Shown here: piece by piece, positions 9,673 to 19,308 of the stretch
Layout: each line of letters starts with the position of its first letter
Position numbering within the stretch: position 1 is the first letter of the stretch
NCBI GenBank assembly: GCA_006503475.1
Contig: RSEH01000104.1
Location: forward strand, 1-64,000
Direction: 5' to 3'
Length of the DNA: 64,000 nt
Source: Stentor roeselii
Taxonomy: Eukaryota; Ciliophora; Heterotrichea; Heterotrichida; Stentoridae
Notes under the pieces: generated by a model
Told to the model about the DNA's origin: nothing
Seen by the model: the letters and a program-made list of their open reading frames with translations, nothing else
Database searches by the model: none
Made by a program: the position numbers and the translations under genes

Positions 9673-10824
9673 ATGGGTAGTATTTGCTCGAATGCTCCAA
9701 CAAATAAGCCTATATCCAATGCACCACATGTGCAAATTATAGAGAAAGATAAACCTCATGAAAAACGTAGGGTGCAGGTCAAAGTACCTACAAAGCCCCC
9801 AGAACACCCTCCTGTTGCTGAGGTTGAAGAAAATAAGTCTAAGGACATAAACTTGCCTAAGAATTTTCAGTGTGATAAGGGTCATGACCTGCTCTGGCAC
9901 ACAAACATATCCTTCAAATACGACAGCATAAACAGCACCTGGTTCATCAGATGCGACAGCTGCAGCAACACCTACACCGGTTCCGGTTACCACTGCAGTG
10001 ACTGTAACTACAACCTATGCGACATCTGCAGCAAGGCTTTTTCAAAGCAAAGAGAAGTCCTTTTCTGCAAGTCTTCCCACGAGTTAATCTGGTGTCCAGA
10101 GTTAATATTCAAGCGCGAGACCGATACTGAACAAGGCCTGTTCAAATGTGACCTTTGCTTGAAACAAAAGCGAGAACCTTGCTGGACCTGCGAACTTTGC
10201 GACTACGACGTCTGCCTCATGTGTTCCCAGCAGGCAGGAGTCGCTTTTCCCGAGCCTTTCATCGTTTGCCATGAAAACAACCATCCTCTGGACTACCTTG
10301 AAAAGTTCGAAGCGGAAGGCGAGCCAGTTGAAAGCAAGTGCAACCTTTGCCTTAATGTTATTTCAGACGAATACCCCAGACTTACTTGCAAAAGACATGA
10401 TTTCGATGTTTGTATGGATTGTGTTAATAAAAGGTTGAAGGAAATGGTTCCTCATCCTGGGTTTAAATGTAAATGTGGAGAGGAAAAAAGGCTGAGAATA
10501 CAGAAAAGAAGTCAGGCGGTCGAGGAAAGTGGAGATGAATATTCTTGCATGGTTTGTGGAAGTAAAGAGTTTAATTTTGCGTATCTTTGTGAAGACTGTC
10601 TTTGCTGTTATTGCTTGGACTGCTCTGGGAAGATTCATAGGAAAATACTTAATTGTCATCTTAAGACTTGTGATAGTGGTCATCGACTTATGTGGAGAAA
10701 TTGCTCACTTAGAGAATCGAAAACTTTTATTTGTGAAGGGTGTAAGACAAAAAAAGATACTGGGGTTTTCTTGTGTGTTGACTGCAATTACAATCTCTGC
10801 ATCACTTGCTTTAAGAGTGAATAA
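9673..10824 (+). CDS. Cys/His-rich multi-zinc-finger (DC1/ZZ-like) protein, N-myristoylation signal
   Basis: 383 residues from the ATG at 9673, preferred to in-frame non-ATG triplets further upstream because it gives MGSICS, a myristoylation/palmitoylation signal, and follows TTTATAAT. After ~65 disordered residues come about six tandem zinc modules with a pattern like C-x2-GH-x-L-x-W ... C-x2-C ... C-x2-C-x-Y-x-L-C-x2-C, resembling plant DC1 (C1-like) or ZZ-type fingers. Such modules bind lipids or proteins. Membrane-anchored signalling scaffold is a fair guess, no more. Confidence 0.82.
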   Translation: MGSICSNAPTNKPISNAPHVQIIEKDKPHEKRRVQVKVPTKPPEHPPVAEVEENKSKDINLPKNFQCDKGHDLLWHTNISFKYDSINSTWFIRCDSCSNTYTGSGYHCSDCNYNLCDICSKAFSKQREVLFCKSSHELIWCPELIFKRETDTEQGLFKCDLCLKQKREPCWTCELCDYDVCLMCSQQAGVAFPEPFIVCHENNHPLDYLEKFEAEGEPVESKCNLCLNVISDEYPRLTCKRHDFDVCMDCVNKRLKEMVPHPGFKCKCGEEKRLRIQKRSQAVEESGDEYSCMVCGSKEFNFAYLCEDCLCCYCLDCSGKIHRKILNCHLKTCDSGHRLMWRNCSLRESKTFICEGCKTKKDTGVFLCVDCNYNLCITCFKSE

Positions 10825-10907
10825 ATCTAGATAGAAATTAGTTAAACTTAGTTGATATTCTAATCAGTTCATTTCTATTAAACTCCTCAATTATAACTTA
10901 AAACCAC

Positions 10908-11564
10908 TTATTCAATGCCATTTAAAAAACTGTACTGTCTTATCTGCTCATTCACATAAGCCACATATTTCTGGTAAACCAAAGACAAAAGTCCCATCGC
11001 CAACTTCACATCTGTAATACTCACATTTTCCTTACAAGGCTGTACCAAATCAGTGCAAAGGTAATTAAAATAAAGATCCCAGTTCCCTTTAAAATTCTTT
11101 CTCGGAATCTTAATACTTCCATAGAGCATCATCCACGCAATAAAGACCTGACAGAAACTTTTATTCCCCCATAAGAACTTTTTGTATTCTTTACTATAAG
11201 ACAAGTATTTCCTCTTTTTTCCTGGATTTCCCGAACGACTCAAGAAAAAAGTCCAAAATTCAGAATCAGGAAGATTTGGTTTTAAGTCACTTTGATTCAT
11301 TTTCATGAATTCTCGAAAGCCTCGAAGCCAAAACTTGTCCATTATTTCAGTCTTCGTCGGGTTTAAAGGTCGAAGTTTCTTTCTGCCTCGCTTTTTCGGC
11401 ATTTCGAGTGAGTCGGGGATGTTTTGATGCTCGTAACTCAGGAACCACTCGATTTGCTCATCCATTTGGACTTGAGGGTCGAAGCTGTATCCGCTTATAA
11501 ACCCGGTTTTTGAGTGATTTTCGGGGCTTTCTGGGACTTCTAAATATTCAAATTTTCTCTCCAT
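10908..11564 (-). CDS. AT-hook protein, possible transcriptional regulator
   Basis: 218 residues. One AT-hook-like core (KKRGRKK, about residues 56-62) lies between an acidic N-terminus and a helical, aromatic-rich C-terminal domain (about 75-215) that I cannot assign. The gene at 28155-28781 has a similar plan (AT-hook followed by a Trp/Tyr/Leu-rich helical region of similar size), so these may be members of one ciliate family. The start follows CTTATAAAAA. Convergent with the zinc protein (83 bp gap). Confidence 0.72.
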   Translation of the reverse strand: MERKFEYLEVPESPENHSKTGFISGYSFDPQVQMDEQIEWFLSYEHQNIPDSLEMPKKRGRKKLRPLNPTKTEIMDKFWLRGFREFMKMNQSDLKPNLPDSEFWTFFLSRSGNPGKKRKYLSYSKEYKKFLWGNKSFCQVFIAWMMLYGSIKIPRKNFKGNWDLYFNYLCTDLVQPCKENVSITDVKLAMGLLSLVYQKYVAYVNEQIRQYSFLNGIE

Positions 11565-12088
11565 TTTTTATAAGGGTATCTTAAAGGATTTTTTAGAGTT
11601 TTATTAGGGTTTTTTGTGGGAGTTTTTTGGGCTGGGGTTTAGAAGGGATTTTTTATCGGTTTAGAGGTTTTGGAAGGAATTCTTTGGTTTTTAGGGTTTG
11701 AGGGTTTGAGGGTTGAGTGGTTTAAACGGGTTTTAAAGGGTTTGGGCTGGGTTTTAGGGGTTTTGGGGAGTTGGTGGAGTTTTAGGGATTTGTTGAAGAT
11801 AATGGCTGATGAAATATTAATCAATGTGGAGAGGAATTGATTTTTTTAGGAATGGATTATTTTAAACTGAGGATTATGGAAGGTTCAAGCATAAATTTTT
11901 ATAATGTTTAAGGTTTTGGTTTAAAAGGTGATGATTTAGTTAATTAACTTACCTTAATATAAAAATAATTCAATCTTCTATTATTAATCCTTTATACTTA
12001 TTAAACTTGTCTTAATCTTCCTTTACCTGAAAATTCTTAAGTTTCACATCTCAGTCAATCTTCAGAATCTAGCATTAAACAAGATATC
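11565..12088. other. Divergent intergenic region, G/T-rich left half with G-quadruplex potential
   Basis: 524 bp between divergent genes. From about 11570 to 11800 the plus strand is almost free of C and contains many GGG/GGGG runs (see 11692-11770); the rest is AT-rich. An open frame on the minus strand here encodes only Lys/Pro/Ser/Thr-rich low-complexity sequence and is not supported as a gene. Confidence 0.6.
11692..11770 (+). other. Candidate G-quadruplex-forming tract
   Basis: Includes three near-identical GGGTTTGA-type units, then GGG, GGG, GGG, GGG, GGGG and GGGG runs separated by loops of 2-7 bases. The spacing satisfies the usual G4 rule (four runs of three or more G with loops up to 7). 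It lies about 130-210 bp upstream of the AT-hook gene start, on the non-template side of neither gene's body. Confidence 0.6.
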
Positions 12089-13234
12089 ATGTCGAACCCG
12101 TTTGATATGTTAGAAACCTCTTCACCTGATAATTTTTCTAAACTCTTATTGGAAAGCCCTTCGAAATCCTCATATTCCAGCTTCGAGTATTCAGATTCCG
12201 AAGAACTTCGAGATACAATCATTAAATCGGACTTCCAAAGGGATTTTTCTCTTACTCACAGTCAATCATTATGCGAAAAACAGCAAAAACTGCAAAGATC
12301 GTCACTTCTTATGCAAGAAAGCATGAACTCTATTGAAGAAGCGCTGTCAAATTTAAGTAATTCGATGGACTTCATTGAAGAAAAGATACGAATTCGTGAT
12401 TCAGAGCTAACCGGCATATCATCAAGTATTCAGTTTTACAACACAGAGCTAGAATCAGCAAGTAGCACCATCAGAACCAGCAAGTTAAGACAAAAACTCA
12501 CCCTCCAAACTCTAAAAACTCGTAAAAGAAACGCAAAGTCTCAATTCTTAGAAGCTGAGTTAGGATATTACATAAAAATCCAAGAACTCTCTTCTCTAAA
12601 AGACTACCTAAAAAGTTTAAAAATCTATCAAGACTTCGAAAAAAGCGAAAAAGAATTCAAATTAAAAATCTTGGAAAACAGGAAAAATTTCTCTTCTCGT
12701 ATTCGAGGAAAGTTAATAAAAAGCAACGAATGCAACTCATTTTACAAGTTTCTCGATGAAAATTTATCAAAAAAGTCCGACACTTATTTTCAGGATTTAA
12801 TTGGAAAGTTTGAATTGAAAAGTCGACTTGTTCTGCTTGGAGAACTGAAACTTTGGAGTTCGACGAGGATTTTCCAGTCAATGAAAATTAAGATTATTGA
12901 TGATTTTCATTTCCAGGCTGAACAGATCAGAAACCGCACTCGAGAGAGGCTTAAAGAAAACAGGAAAAATTTTGAAAAAGTCACTTTTGAGTTGAATGAA
13001 GGAATTGGAAATGCACAGAAGTTGATTGAAACTCGAATGTCTGAAAAACCTGGACTGGACTTTAAGATTAGGTTTTTGGAAAGACATCTTGAGACACTTG
13101 AGGATAGAGTTAAGAGGAAAAGAAGGAAGCATAAAAGATGTTTAAAGAAAATTAAAAGGTTGACGAGTAAATTGGCTGATTCTGAAATTAAGTTGGCTAG
13201 ATTAAAGTCAAGGTATTTCATTGGTTGTTTATAA
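12089..13234 (+). CDS. Coiled-coil protein, unknown
   Basis: 381 residues. Ser-rich, acidic N-terminal ~75 residues, then almost continuous coiled-coil pattern with Lys/Arg/Glu/Leu (about 75-370), ending in a very basic segment (Arg/Lys-rich, about 330-360). No recognised domain. The first two thirds use A/C-rich synonymous codons and the last third T/G-rich ones, a pattern noted in the findings. Confidence 0.82.
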   Translation: MSNPFDMLETSSPDNFSKLLLESPSKSSYSSFEYSDSEELRDTIIKSDFQRDFSLTHSQSLCEKQQKLQRSSLLMQESMNSIEEALSNLSNSMDFIEEKIRIRDSELTGISSSIQFYNTELESASSTIRTSKLRQKLTLQTLKTRKRNAKSQFLEAELGYYIKIQELSSLKDYLKSLKIYQDFEKSEKEFKLKILENRKNFSSRIRGKLIKSNECNSFYKFLDENLSKKSDTYFQDLIGKFELKSRLVLLGELKLWSSTRIFQSMKIKIIDDFHFQAEQIRNRTRERLKENRKNFEKVTFELNEGIGNAQKLIETRMSEKPGLDFKIRFLERHLETLEDRVKRKRRKHKRCLKKIKRLTSKLADSEIKLARLKSRYFIGCL

Positions 13235-13741
13235 GTTAGCAGAATTAGTGGGAATTAAGTAAAGATAAGTTGGATTTGACATTGTTTACTATTAACTCTT
13301 GAATAAGTATTATAGAAACATATGATTTAGTTGATTATTAGAAAGATAGGGAAATATCTAGTATTTTCTTGAATAATTAATTACTTATGATGATAGTCAT
13401 TCAAATTGAGACTATAAATTAGAGGATGATACTTTGAAAGGATTTAGTTCATTCATAAATTAAATTAATAGTTATAATTAAGCAATCTTTACTTTCACAC
13501 AAATATGCTGATTTACTAATTATGTTGTTTTCGAAAAAATTCATATCATTTTATATTAATTGTCGTGAATAGTATCCTTCTCCTTTAAAACAATCAAAAT
13601 CCCTTTATAAATAATAAAATCTAAATTACAATACAATAAATCTCATTCTAAATCATACAAAAAATTTTCAAAAATATCCAATTTAAATCAAAAAAAATCA
13701 ATTCCAACCTCACTCCAGGAGCCCTCAGAATCTAATAAACA
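13235..13741. other. Intergenic, AT-rich, no gene seen
   Basis: 507 bp between same-strand genes. Very A/T-rich, with an A/C-rich stretch (about 13580-13740) just before the downstream start. No RNA, repeat or frame recognised. Confidence 0.6.
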
Positions 13742-14434
13742 ATGGATTCCCGAGTAGATTCTTATCAATCGTTCATTCCAACACTAAAACCAAAATCACT
13801 AGCATCTAAATCAAGCAAAAAGTTGGTAATCCAAGACAAAAAACATAAAATCCAAGTAAAAAAAGTGCCTCTTAAAGAACAAAAGTCCTCTTCAGTGATA
13901 AACTCAGTAAAATCAATGCACAGTCAAGGAAACAGTTCAATTTTACCAATATCAACAAGTGCATCAGTGCGTTGTTTAATCCCAAGCGAAACAAAGAAAA
14001 TCATTCTATCAAAACTTTCTAAAATAAAAACTTCAGCATCTCGGTTGATTCACTTGAAATCTTTAAGAAAACATTCAAGAAACTTGACTACTTTAGAACC
14101 AGTTACTTCAAGTCAAATAAACTTCAAACGTTTGGACTTAGGACATGAAGAAAAGTCAAGAAAACTACCTTTAACTGAAAGAATCATCAGAAAAAGGAAA
14201 AATATTAAAAAAACTTTGAAAATTGTAGAGAAAAAAGTGAATTATTTTGAAAAAATCAGAAATTTTGATGAGATTTTGCAACCTGTGGGGAATGTTGGAA
14301 ATGTTGTTTTGGAATGTAGTGGAAATTTGGGTTTGAGGAAAGTTATTATGCTTGATAAGTTGGTGGAATGTAATGAAAGTCCTGGGTCTAGCTTGTCTTC
14401 AACAGTTCTAGAGATTATTCCCAGGTATAAATAG
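13742..14434 (+). CDS. Basic Ser/Lys-rich protein, unknown
   Basis: 230 residues, Lys/Ser-rich, without a recognised domain. Residues ~140-180 (ERIIRKRKNIKKTLKI-like) are strongly basic and probably helical; the C-terminus is more hydrophobic. The open frame, an ATG preceded by AATAAACA and the A/C-then-T/G codon drift like neighbouring genes support it as a real gene. Function unknown. Confidence 0.68.
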   Translation: MDSRVDSYQSFIPTLKPKSLASKSSKKLVIQDKKHKIQVKKVPLKEQKSSSVINSVKSMHSQGNSSILPISTSASVRCLIPSETKKIILSKLSKIKTSASRLIHLKSLRKHSRNLTTLEPVTSSQINFKRLDLGHEEKSRKLPLTERIIRKRKNIKKTLKIVEKKVNYFEKIRNFDEILQPVGNVGNVVLECSGNLGLRKVIMLDKLVECNESPGSSLSSTVLEIIPRYK

Positions 14435-14541
14435 AGCAAGGATTAATTTTAAGATAAGCTGATACTTAAGTGTTTTATTAATATTTAGATATAAGGTTCT
14501 CAAGAGAGATTTAGAAATTCTTTTAGTATATATAGTTAAAA

Positions 14542-15999
14542 CTATTCATCTTCGATAACTGGATCGCTTACAACATTTTCAATGATATCTTCGCTTGGAA
14601 CTTTGTCCTCAAGCTCGTTTTTTATATTTTTTTCATGTTTACTTTCTTCAAAACTTTTTAGTAGTTCATCGTTTTTTTCACTACTGAGGTTTTCCTGATA
14701 TATTTCTTTGTCAGATTCTTGATTATCTTGACTTTTTCCTTCTTCAATGAAATCGTTTTCGTGGTTTTCCGTATGTTTTTTTTCAATATCATCGAACTTT
14801 TGATCATCCTCATAAAGACTTTTCAAATTTTCATGCTTTTCATCATCATTTATTTCCTCATCATTTATTTCTTCATCACTTTTTTCTTCATCACTTTTTT
14901 CTTCATTTATTTTTTCATCATTTTTTTCTTCATCATTTTTTTCTTCATCATTTTTTTCCTCATCATTTTTTTCCTCATTATTTTTCACTTCATCATTTTT
15001 TTCTTCTTTCGTTTTAAACCCAAAAAACTTGTCAACATTTTCAATCTTTTGGTCAAGAGTCAATTCTTTTTCATCTGGTCCTATTGTTTTAGGCCTGCTG
15101 CTTTCAGACCCATAAGACTCTTCCGAGTATTTCGATTCATGTTCTTCCAGATCCAAATCTTTATTTTTTTTCTCAAAACTCGAACGATTTTTTTCATTAA
15201 TTTTCGAATTTTCAATCTGATTTTTTTTCTCATTATTCAAGTAATTTTTTTCAGAATTTTTATTAACCAGAACGATTTCTCCATTATCAACTTCAAGCAG
15301 CTCAAGTAAATTCTGATATTCCAAAGAGTTCCCCATCAACTCATAAGCTTCATGCAAAGATAAAGTAAGAGAAAATTTTTCATTCTTTTCATTCTGGCTA
15401 AGAGTGATGTTTAATTTTTTCTTATCTCTTAGGATCTCGACGTGAAATGTCTTTCCCGAGATGTCAATTGACTGTTTAAACACTTTAAACTTGGCGAGAG
15501 GTGAAAGTTTTCTCGGTCTTTTAAAGGTAATAGGAGTAGAGCTGCCTCTTCCAAGAGAATAAGGAAACTCGCACATGTTTTCCAAGTGTTTTTCAGTCCT
15601 TTTTCTTTCTTCTTCCCAGTGATGCGAGTTGTAACAGGGTGTTCTTTCCTGTAGTCTTTTTAGTAAAGCTTGATTTTCAAGCGTGATTCTTCGCATTTCT
15701 TCTTTTCTTGCGTTTTTGTTTAAACTTTTTATCTCCAATTCACGATCTTTGCTCTTTTTTTTGTTCATTATTGAAGACATCTTCTCGAGGAGAATCCGGT
15801 TTTCTCTCTCGATTTCAGTAAACCTTTCCTCAAGCATCTGCTCTTTTTTTGCCTTGTGTTTTAAATGATCGAACTTTGGTGGCTTGCTTGATTTCACTCG
15901 GGATTGCATGTTTTTGAGTTTTTCTGCATGGATGCGATGGTTGTTTTCGTCCCATTTCTTAGACAGAATTTTGTTGCTGACTGGAATAGCCCTGCGCAT
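14542..15999 (-). CDS. CFAP97/Hemingway-domain protein with acidic pentapeptide repeats
   Basis: 485 residues. The N-terminal ~130 residues contain the CFAP97 (KIAA1430/Hemingway) pattern: a segment with KPPKFDHLKHKAKK followed by LEERFTEIERENRILLEKMSSIM, a strong match to my knowledge of CFAP97/CFAP97D proteins, which are linked to sperm and ciliary axonemes. The C-terminal half is very acidic, with a degenerate NDEEK pentapeptide repeat (about residues 330-390) and further Glu/Lys/Asp stretches. It starts directly after GTTATAA, divergent from the AGC-type kinase at 16171 (171 bp). Confidence 0.85.
   Translation of the reverse strand: MRRAIPVSNKILSKKWDENNHRIHAEKLKNMQSRVKSSKPPKFDHLKHKAKKEQMLEERFTEIERENRILLEKMSSIMNKKKSKDRELEIKSLNKNARKEEMRRITLENQALLKRLQERTPCYNSHHWEEERKRTEKHLENMCEFPYSLGRGSSTPITFKRPRKLSPLAKFKVFKQSIDISGKTFHVEILRDKKKLNITLSQNEKNEKFSLTLSLHEAYELMGNSLEYQNLLELLEVDNGEIVLVNKNSEKNYLNNEKKNQIENSKINEKNRSSFEKKNKDLDLEEHESKYSEESYGSESSRPKTIGPDEKELTLDQKIENVDKFFGFKTKEEKNDEVKNNEEKNDEEKNDEEKNDEEKNDEKINEEKSDEEKSDEEINDEEINDDEKHENLKSLYEDDQKFDDIEKKHTENHENDFIEEGKSQDNQESDKEIYQENLSSEKNDELLKSFEESKHEKNIKNELEDKVPSEDIIENVVSDPVIEDE
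14839..15006 (-). repeat. 15-nt coding minisatellite (NDEEK repeat)
   Basis: On the plus strand a unit close to TTCTTCATCATTTTT recurs about ten times with small changes, encoding NDEEK/SDEEK/NDEEI repeats in the CFAP97-like protein. All copies keep the reading frame. Confidence 0.8.
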
Positions 16000-16170
16000 T
16001 TATAACTGTAGTTAAAAATATGAATTCTCATCAACAATCCTAACCTCTATATCTCTGAAATATCTCTATTTAAATCAAAAGCAAAATCATTAAAAAAACC
16101 TAAAACCCTCTAATCCCATCTCGTTTTTCATTTTTCATCTTTATCCTACTTCTTGGCCATATAACGATAA

Positions 16171-17256
16171 ATGGGCAACTGTAATTTTCGCTCCGAAACC
16201 TCAGAGACGAATTCAAGTAACCATTAATCAGCTCTTTCTTCTAACCTATTCAAAACCAACTACGCAATTGGCAAGGGCGGCTTCGGGAAAGTTTGGCGAG
16301 TCGAGCACAAGCGGACCAAGGTGAACTTTGCATTGAAAGAAATGGAAAAAACCCGCATAATAAACAAGAGAAGCGTGTTATCCGTGATGAATGAAAGAAG
16401 ACTTTTGGCCATGATCCGACATCCGTTTATTGTAAACATGCAGTACGCCTACCAAGACCGTGAAAAGTTATATCTAGTAATGGATCTAATGCCAGGAGGT
16501 GACCTGCGCTACCACATCGGAAAACAAAGACGATTCAGCGAGCATCAAACCCGTTTTTTCATTTGTTGCATTCTCTGCAGTTTAGAGTACCTTCACGAGA
16601 ACGCAATAATCCACCGTGACATAAAGCCTGAAAACCTAGTCCTAGACTACAAAGGCTACGTCCACCTGACAGACTTCGGGATAGCTCGAATCTGGCAGCC
16701 TGAGAACAAGCACGAGACTTCAGGCACTCCAGGTTACATGGCTCCAGAAGTGATTTGCCGTCAAAACCATACTTTTGTATCCGACTACTTCGCCCTTGGA
16801 GTGATCGTCTACGAGTTCATGAACGGCAAACGTCCATATCAAGGAAAAAGCCGCAAAGACATCAGAGACAGTATAATGGCAAAGCAAGTCCAAATCAAAC
16901 CTCAAGACATGCCGGCAGGGTGGACAGGCGAAGCTTGTGACTTTGTCAACCGACTGCTTCAAAGAAAGCCTCACAACCGCCTGGGGTACTCGGGGATTAA
17001 GGAAATCAAAGAGCATCCTTGGTTGACTGGAGTCAATTGGGAGGCTCTTATTCAGAAAAAACTTCCTGCGCCTTTTGTGCCGGTCACGAAAGATAACTTT
17101 GATCAAAGACAAGTGAATAGTGAATGGCAAGATGAAGGAGAACCAGTTGATTTGACCTTGGTTTCTGTTCAGAACCTCTTTGCAGGGTATTATTATGATG
17201 CCAGTTTGCAGCCTGAGAATAACTCTTCAGTCTCTACTGAAAAAATTCATGCTTAA
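16171..17256 (+). CDS. AGC-type Ser/Thr protein kinase, one 15-nt intron, N-myristoylation signal
   Basis: 356 residues after removing the 15-nt intron 16217-16231. Without that splice the glycine loop would be lost: exon 1 gives MGNCNFRSETSETNS, and exon 2 continues into NYAIGKGGFGKVWRV. The kinase domain shows the VAIK-type lysine in NFALKEME, HRDIKPEN, DFG and GTPGYMAPE. The RRLLAMIRHPFIVNM stretch, the long C-terminal tail and overall pattern fit AGC-like kinases near STK32/YANK or ciliate PKA/PKG-like members. MGNC fits myristoylation and palmitoylation. No cyclic-nucleotide domain present. Next gene starts 25 bp after the stop. Confidence 0.92.
16217..16231 (+). other. 15-nt intron (gtaaccattaatcag)
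   Basis: Phase 1. Removal joins an MGNC start to the kinase glycine loop in one frame; without it, TAA occurs in frame within the intron. A at position 10 could be the branch point. Confidence 0.92.
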
Positions 17257-17281
17257 TGTAAGGATATAATTATAGAAGAAC

Positions 17282-18073
17282 ATGGAAAAATTTTTGCTTT
17301 TCAATGAAGCTGAAATCGTCGTTTTACTTAAAAAGCTTCTTGCAAGAGTTGCTGCTTTTCAAAAGGTAAAAAAACCTGTGAAAAAACTTCGAAATTCGAA
17401 AAGTATCATCACTGGAAGAAGACTTCACACTTTAGCTATTTCTACTTGTATTTTTGGAAAAGAGGCAAAAAAAGCGATTTTTATGAATATGTCGCCAGTT
17501 GAGAACAAAAAGAACTTAACAGTGATGATTGAAAGTTCAAGTAAACCTATCAGAAGTAACCTAATCTATCCTTTTGAAGTCTATGACTATCTCAACGACT
17601 GGTTTCGCCAGATGTATTCAGACCTTCTCAGCATCGGCGGCTCAAAACTAAAAAACAAACAACGAGTCGTCCATATCAGTAACGTCAAACAATTCTTTTT
17701 AGACTGCGGACTCGTCTCTAGAAAATTATTCGCCAAAGCTTGCAAAGTCCTTAAAGGAACCACTTGGGTCGAAAGTGAAAAAATGAATTATTCTGTTGAT
17801 AGACTCAAACTCGCCACAAGGAAAAAAAACATGAAACCTGCTGGGTACTTGTTAAGGAAAAATATCTTTGAAATTATTTTTTTCTTTAAACTTTTTCAGA
17901 CTTTTGATGAAAATTCTTTGAACTTTGGAGAAGTTGAGAAAGTTTTGAAAGTTGCTTTAAGGGCTTGTCCTGAATTGTTACCTTCAACGACTTTACATGC
18001 TTTGTTTAAGGTTTCTAAGTCGTCTTTGATAAATTTTCAGGAATTTTTTAGTTTTATTTTAAGTTACTTGTAA
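17282..18073 (+). CDS. Protein of unknown function, possible EF-hand-like C-terminus
   Basis: 263 residues. N-terminal ~75 residues basic; the middle contains a Trp/Tyr-rich stretch (about 100-120); the C-terminal ~60 residues have two helix-loop-helix-like segments (FQTFDENSLNFGEVEKVL and FKVSKSSLINFQEFFSFI) that look like degenerate EF hands lacking full calcium ligands. I do not recognise the family; this layout is common in ciliate calmodulin-related proteins. It lies 25 bp after the kinase stop. Confidence 0.75.
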   Translation: MEKFLLFNEAEIVVLLKKLLARVAAFQKVKKPVKKLRNSKSIITGRRLHTLAISTCIFGKEAKKAIFMNMSPVENKKNLTVMIESSSKPIRSNLIYPFEVYDYLNDWFRQMYSDLLSIGGSKLKNKQRVVHISNVKQFFLDCGLVSRKLFAKACKVLKGTTWVESEKMNYSVDRLKLATRKKNMKPAGYLLRKNIFEIIFFFKLFQTFDENSLNFGEVEKVLKVALRACPELLPSTTLHALFKVSKSSLINFQEFFSFILSYL

Positions 18074-18115
18074 ATAGTTGGATTGAAGTAGGATTGATTT
18101 TGTTAAAAATGGATA

Positions 18116-19291
18116 ATGTTAAACTATCAGGATACTTTGAATGAGATCTTTGCTCTGAAGGCTGTCAAACATTGTAATAAACATCAGGCTGTTTTAAGAG
18201 TTTGTGAAAAGCTTGGGAATCCTCATATGGCTTTTAAGGTCATTCATGTTACTGGTACATGTGGGAAAGGGACTGTTTCTGCACAGGCTGCTTGGACTTT
18301 GTTTGAAAGTGGCTTTAAAGTTGGAATGGTTATTTCTCCTCATCTTGTTGACTTCCGCGAGCGTATCACCGTAAACTTCGAAAAGTTACCCGAAATGTAC
18401 GTGACAGAAAAATACTTAGAAATAATCAAACTTTTCCAAGAAGATTCTTTCGAGTATTCCTTCGAGCAAGTGGTTTGCATTTTAGGTTTCTGTTACCTGC
18501 GGGACATGCAAGTAGATTACGGAGTAATCGAAGTAGGTTGCGGTGGAGCCCGTGATTCAAGCAACATCGTCGACCCAATCGTGTCAGTCATCACATCAGT
18601 CGGCCTTGACCACATGCATCTTCTCGGCAACACAATCGAAGAAATCGCTCTCGAAAAGGCCGGAGTAATGAAACCCGGCAGAACTTGCGTGATTGGCCCA
18701 GACACTCCTCAAGACCTTCTCTGCAAAGTCGCTGAAGAAAAATCCTGCAAAGTGATACTTGTGCCAAAAACAACTCAACTTAACTTTATACAAGAAAACT
18801 CAAAAATCACTGAAAAAATCTTTGAAGTTATTCAAGTCAACCCTGATGCTCTTGCGAAAGGACTCACGAAGACTCAGCCTTTTAGATTTTATCAAGTTGA
18901 AGCTTTTGGAAAGAAATTCGTTGTTGATGTCGGGCATAATGTCATGAGTATTCAAAGAGTTATTTTGGACTGTAAAAATTTGTTTGGAAGGAATATTCGA
19001 GTTGTTTTATGTGCTTCTAAGGGAAAAGACTTTGAAAGGTTTGTTGAAGTCGTTTTTAATGAGGTGGAAATGGTTCATTTCACTTCTTGTGAACATTTTA
19101 GAATGGTTCCTGTTGATGAACTAATTCAAGTCAGTGAGAAGAAGGGTTTTTATCCAGGGATTAGTGATACTTTTAAGAATTTGCTACCTTTGTTAAGGGA
19201 TTTGAATGATGATGCTACTTTAATCATTGGAAGTTGCTTTATGGTTGAAGACGTGGTAAATGCTTTCAAAGATCAAGGGGTTTCCATTTAG
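18116..19291 (+). CDS. Folylpolyglutamate/dihydrofolate synthase (FolC family)
   Basis: 391 residues, Mur-ligase superfamily. The ATP P-loop is VTGTCGKGT (45-53; GTNGKGS in most members), followed by [14 protein letters not shown], the folate-binding omega loop region, and [25 protein letters not shown] and DVGHN motifs. FolC adds glutamate to (dihydro)folates to retain them in cells, in cytosol and mitochondria. Length is nearer bacterial FolC than the 500+ residue animal FPGS. The C-terminal domain is somewhat short. The next gene starts 17 bp after the stop. Another in-frame upstream ATG is not seen; an out-of-frame ATG lies 6 bp upstream. Confidence 0.9.
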   Translation: MLNYQDTLNEIFALKAVKHCNKHQAVLRVCEKLGNPHMAFKVIHVTGTCGKGTVSAQAAWTLFESGFKVGMVISPHLVDFRERITVNFEKLPEMYVTEKYLEIIKLFQEDSFEYSFEQVVCILGFCYLRDMQVDYGVIEVGCGGARDSSNIVDPIVSVITSVGLDHMHLLGNTIEEIALEKAGVMKPGRTCVIGPDTPQDLLCKVAEEKSCKVILVPKTTQLNFIQENSKITEKIFEVIQVNPDALAKGLTKTQPFRFYQVEAFGKKFVVDVGHNVMSIQRVILDCKNLFGRNIRVVLCASKGKDFERFVEVVFNEVEMVHFTSCEHFRMVPVDELIQVSEKKGFYPGISDTFKNLLPLLRDLNDDATLIIGSCFMVEDVVNAFKDQGVSI

Positions 19292-19308
19292 CTTATTCTT
19301 TTATAATA

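Noticed and set aside
11639-11824. 61-codon minus-strand frame
   Set aside because: Encodes only low-complexity Lys/Pro/Thr/Ser and exists because the complementary G/T-rich strand has few stops.
14719-15309. Long plus-strand frame of Phe/Ile-rich protein
   Set aside because: Antisense shadow of the GAA/GAT/AAA-rich acidic repeats of the CFAP97-domain gene.
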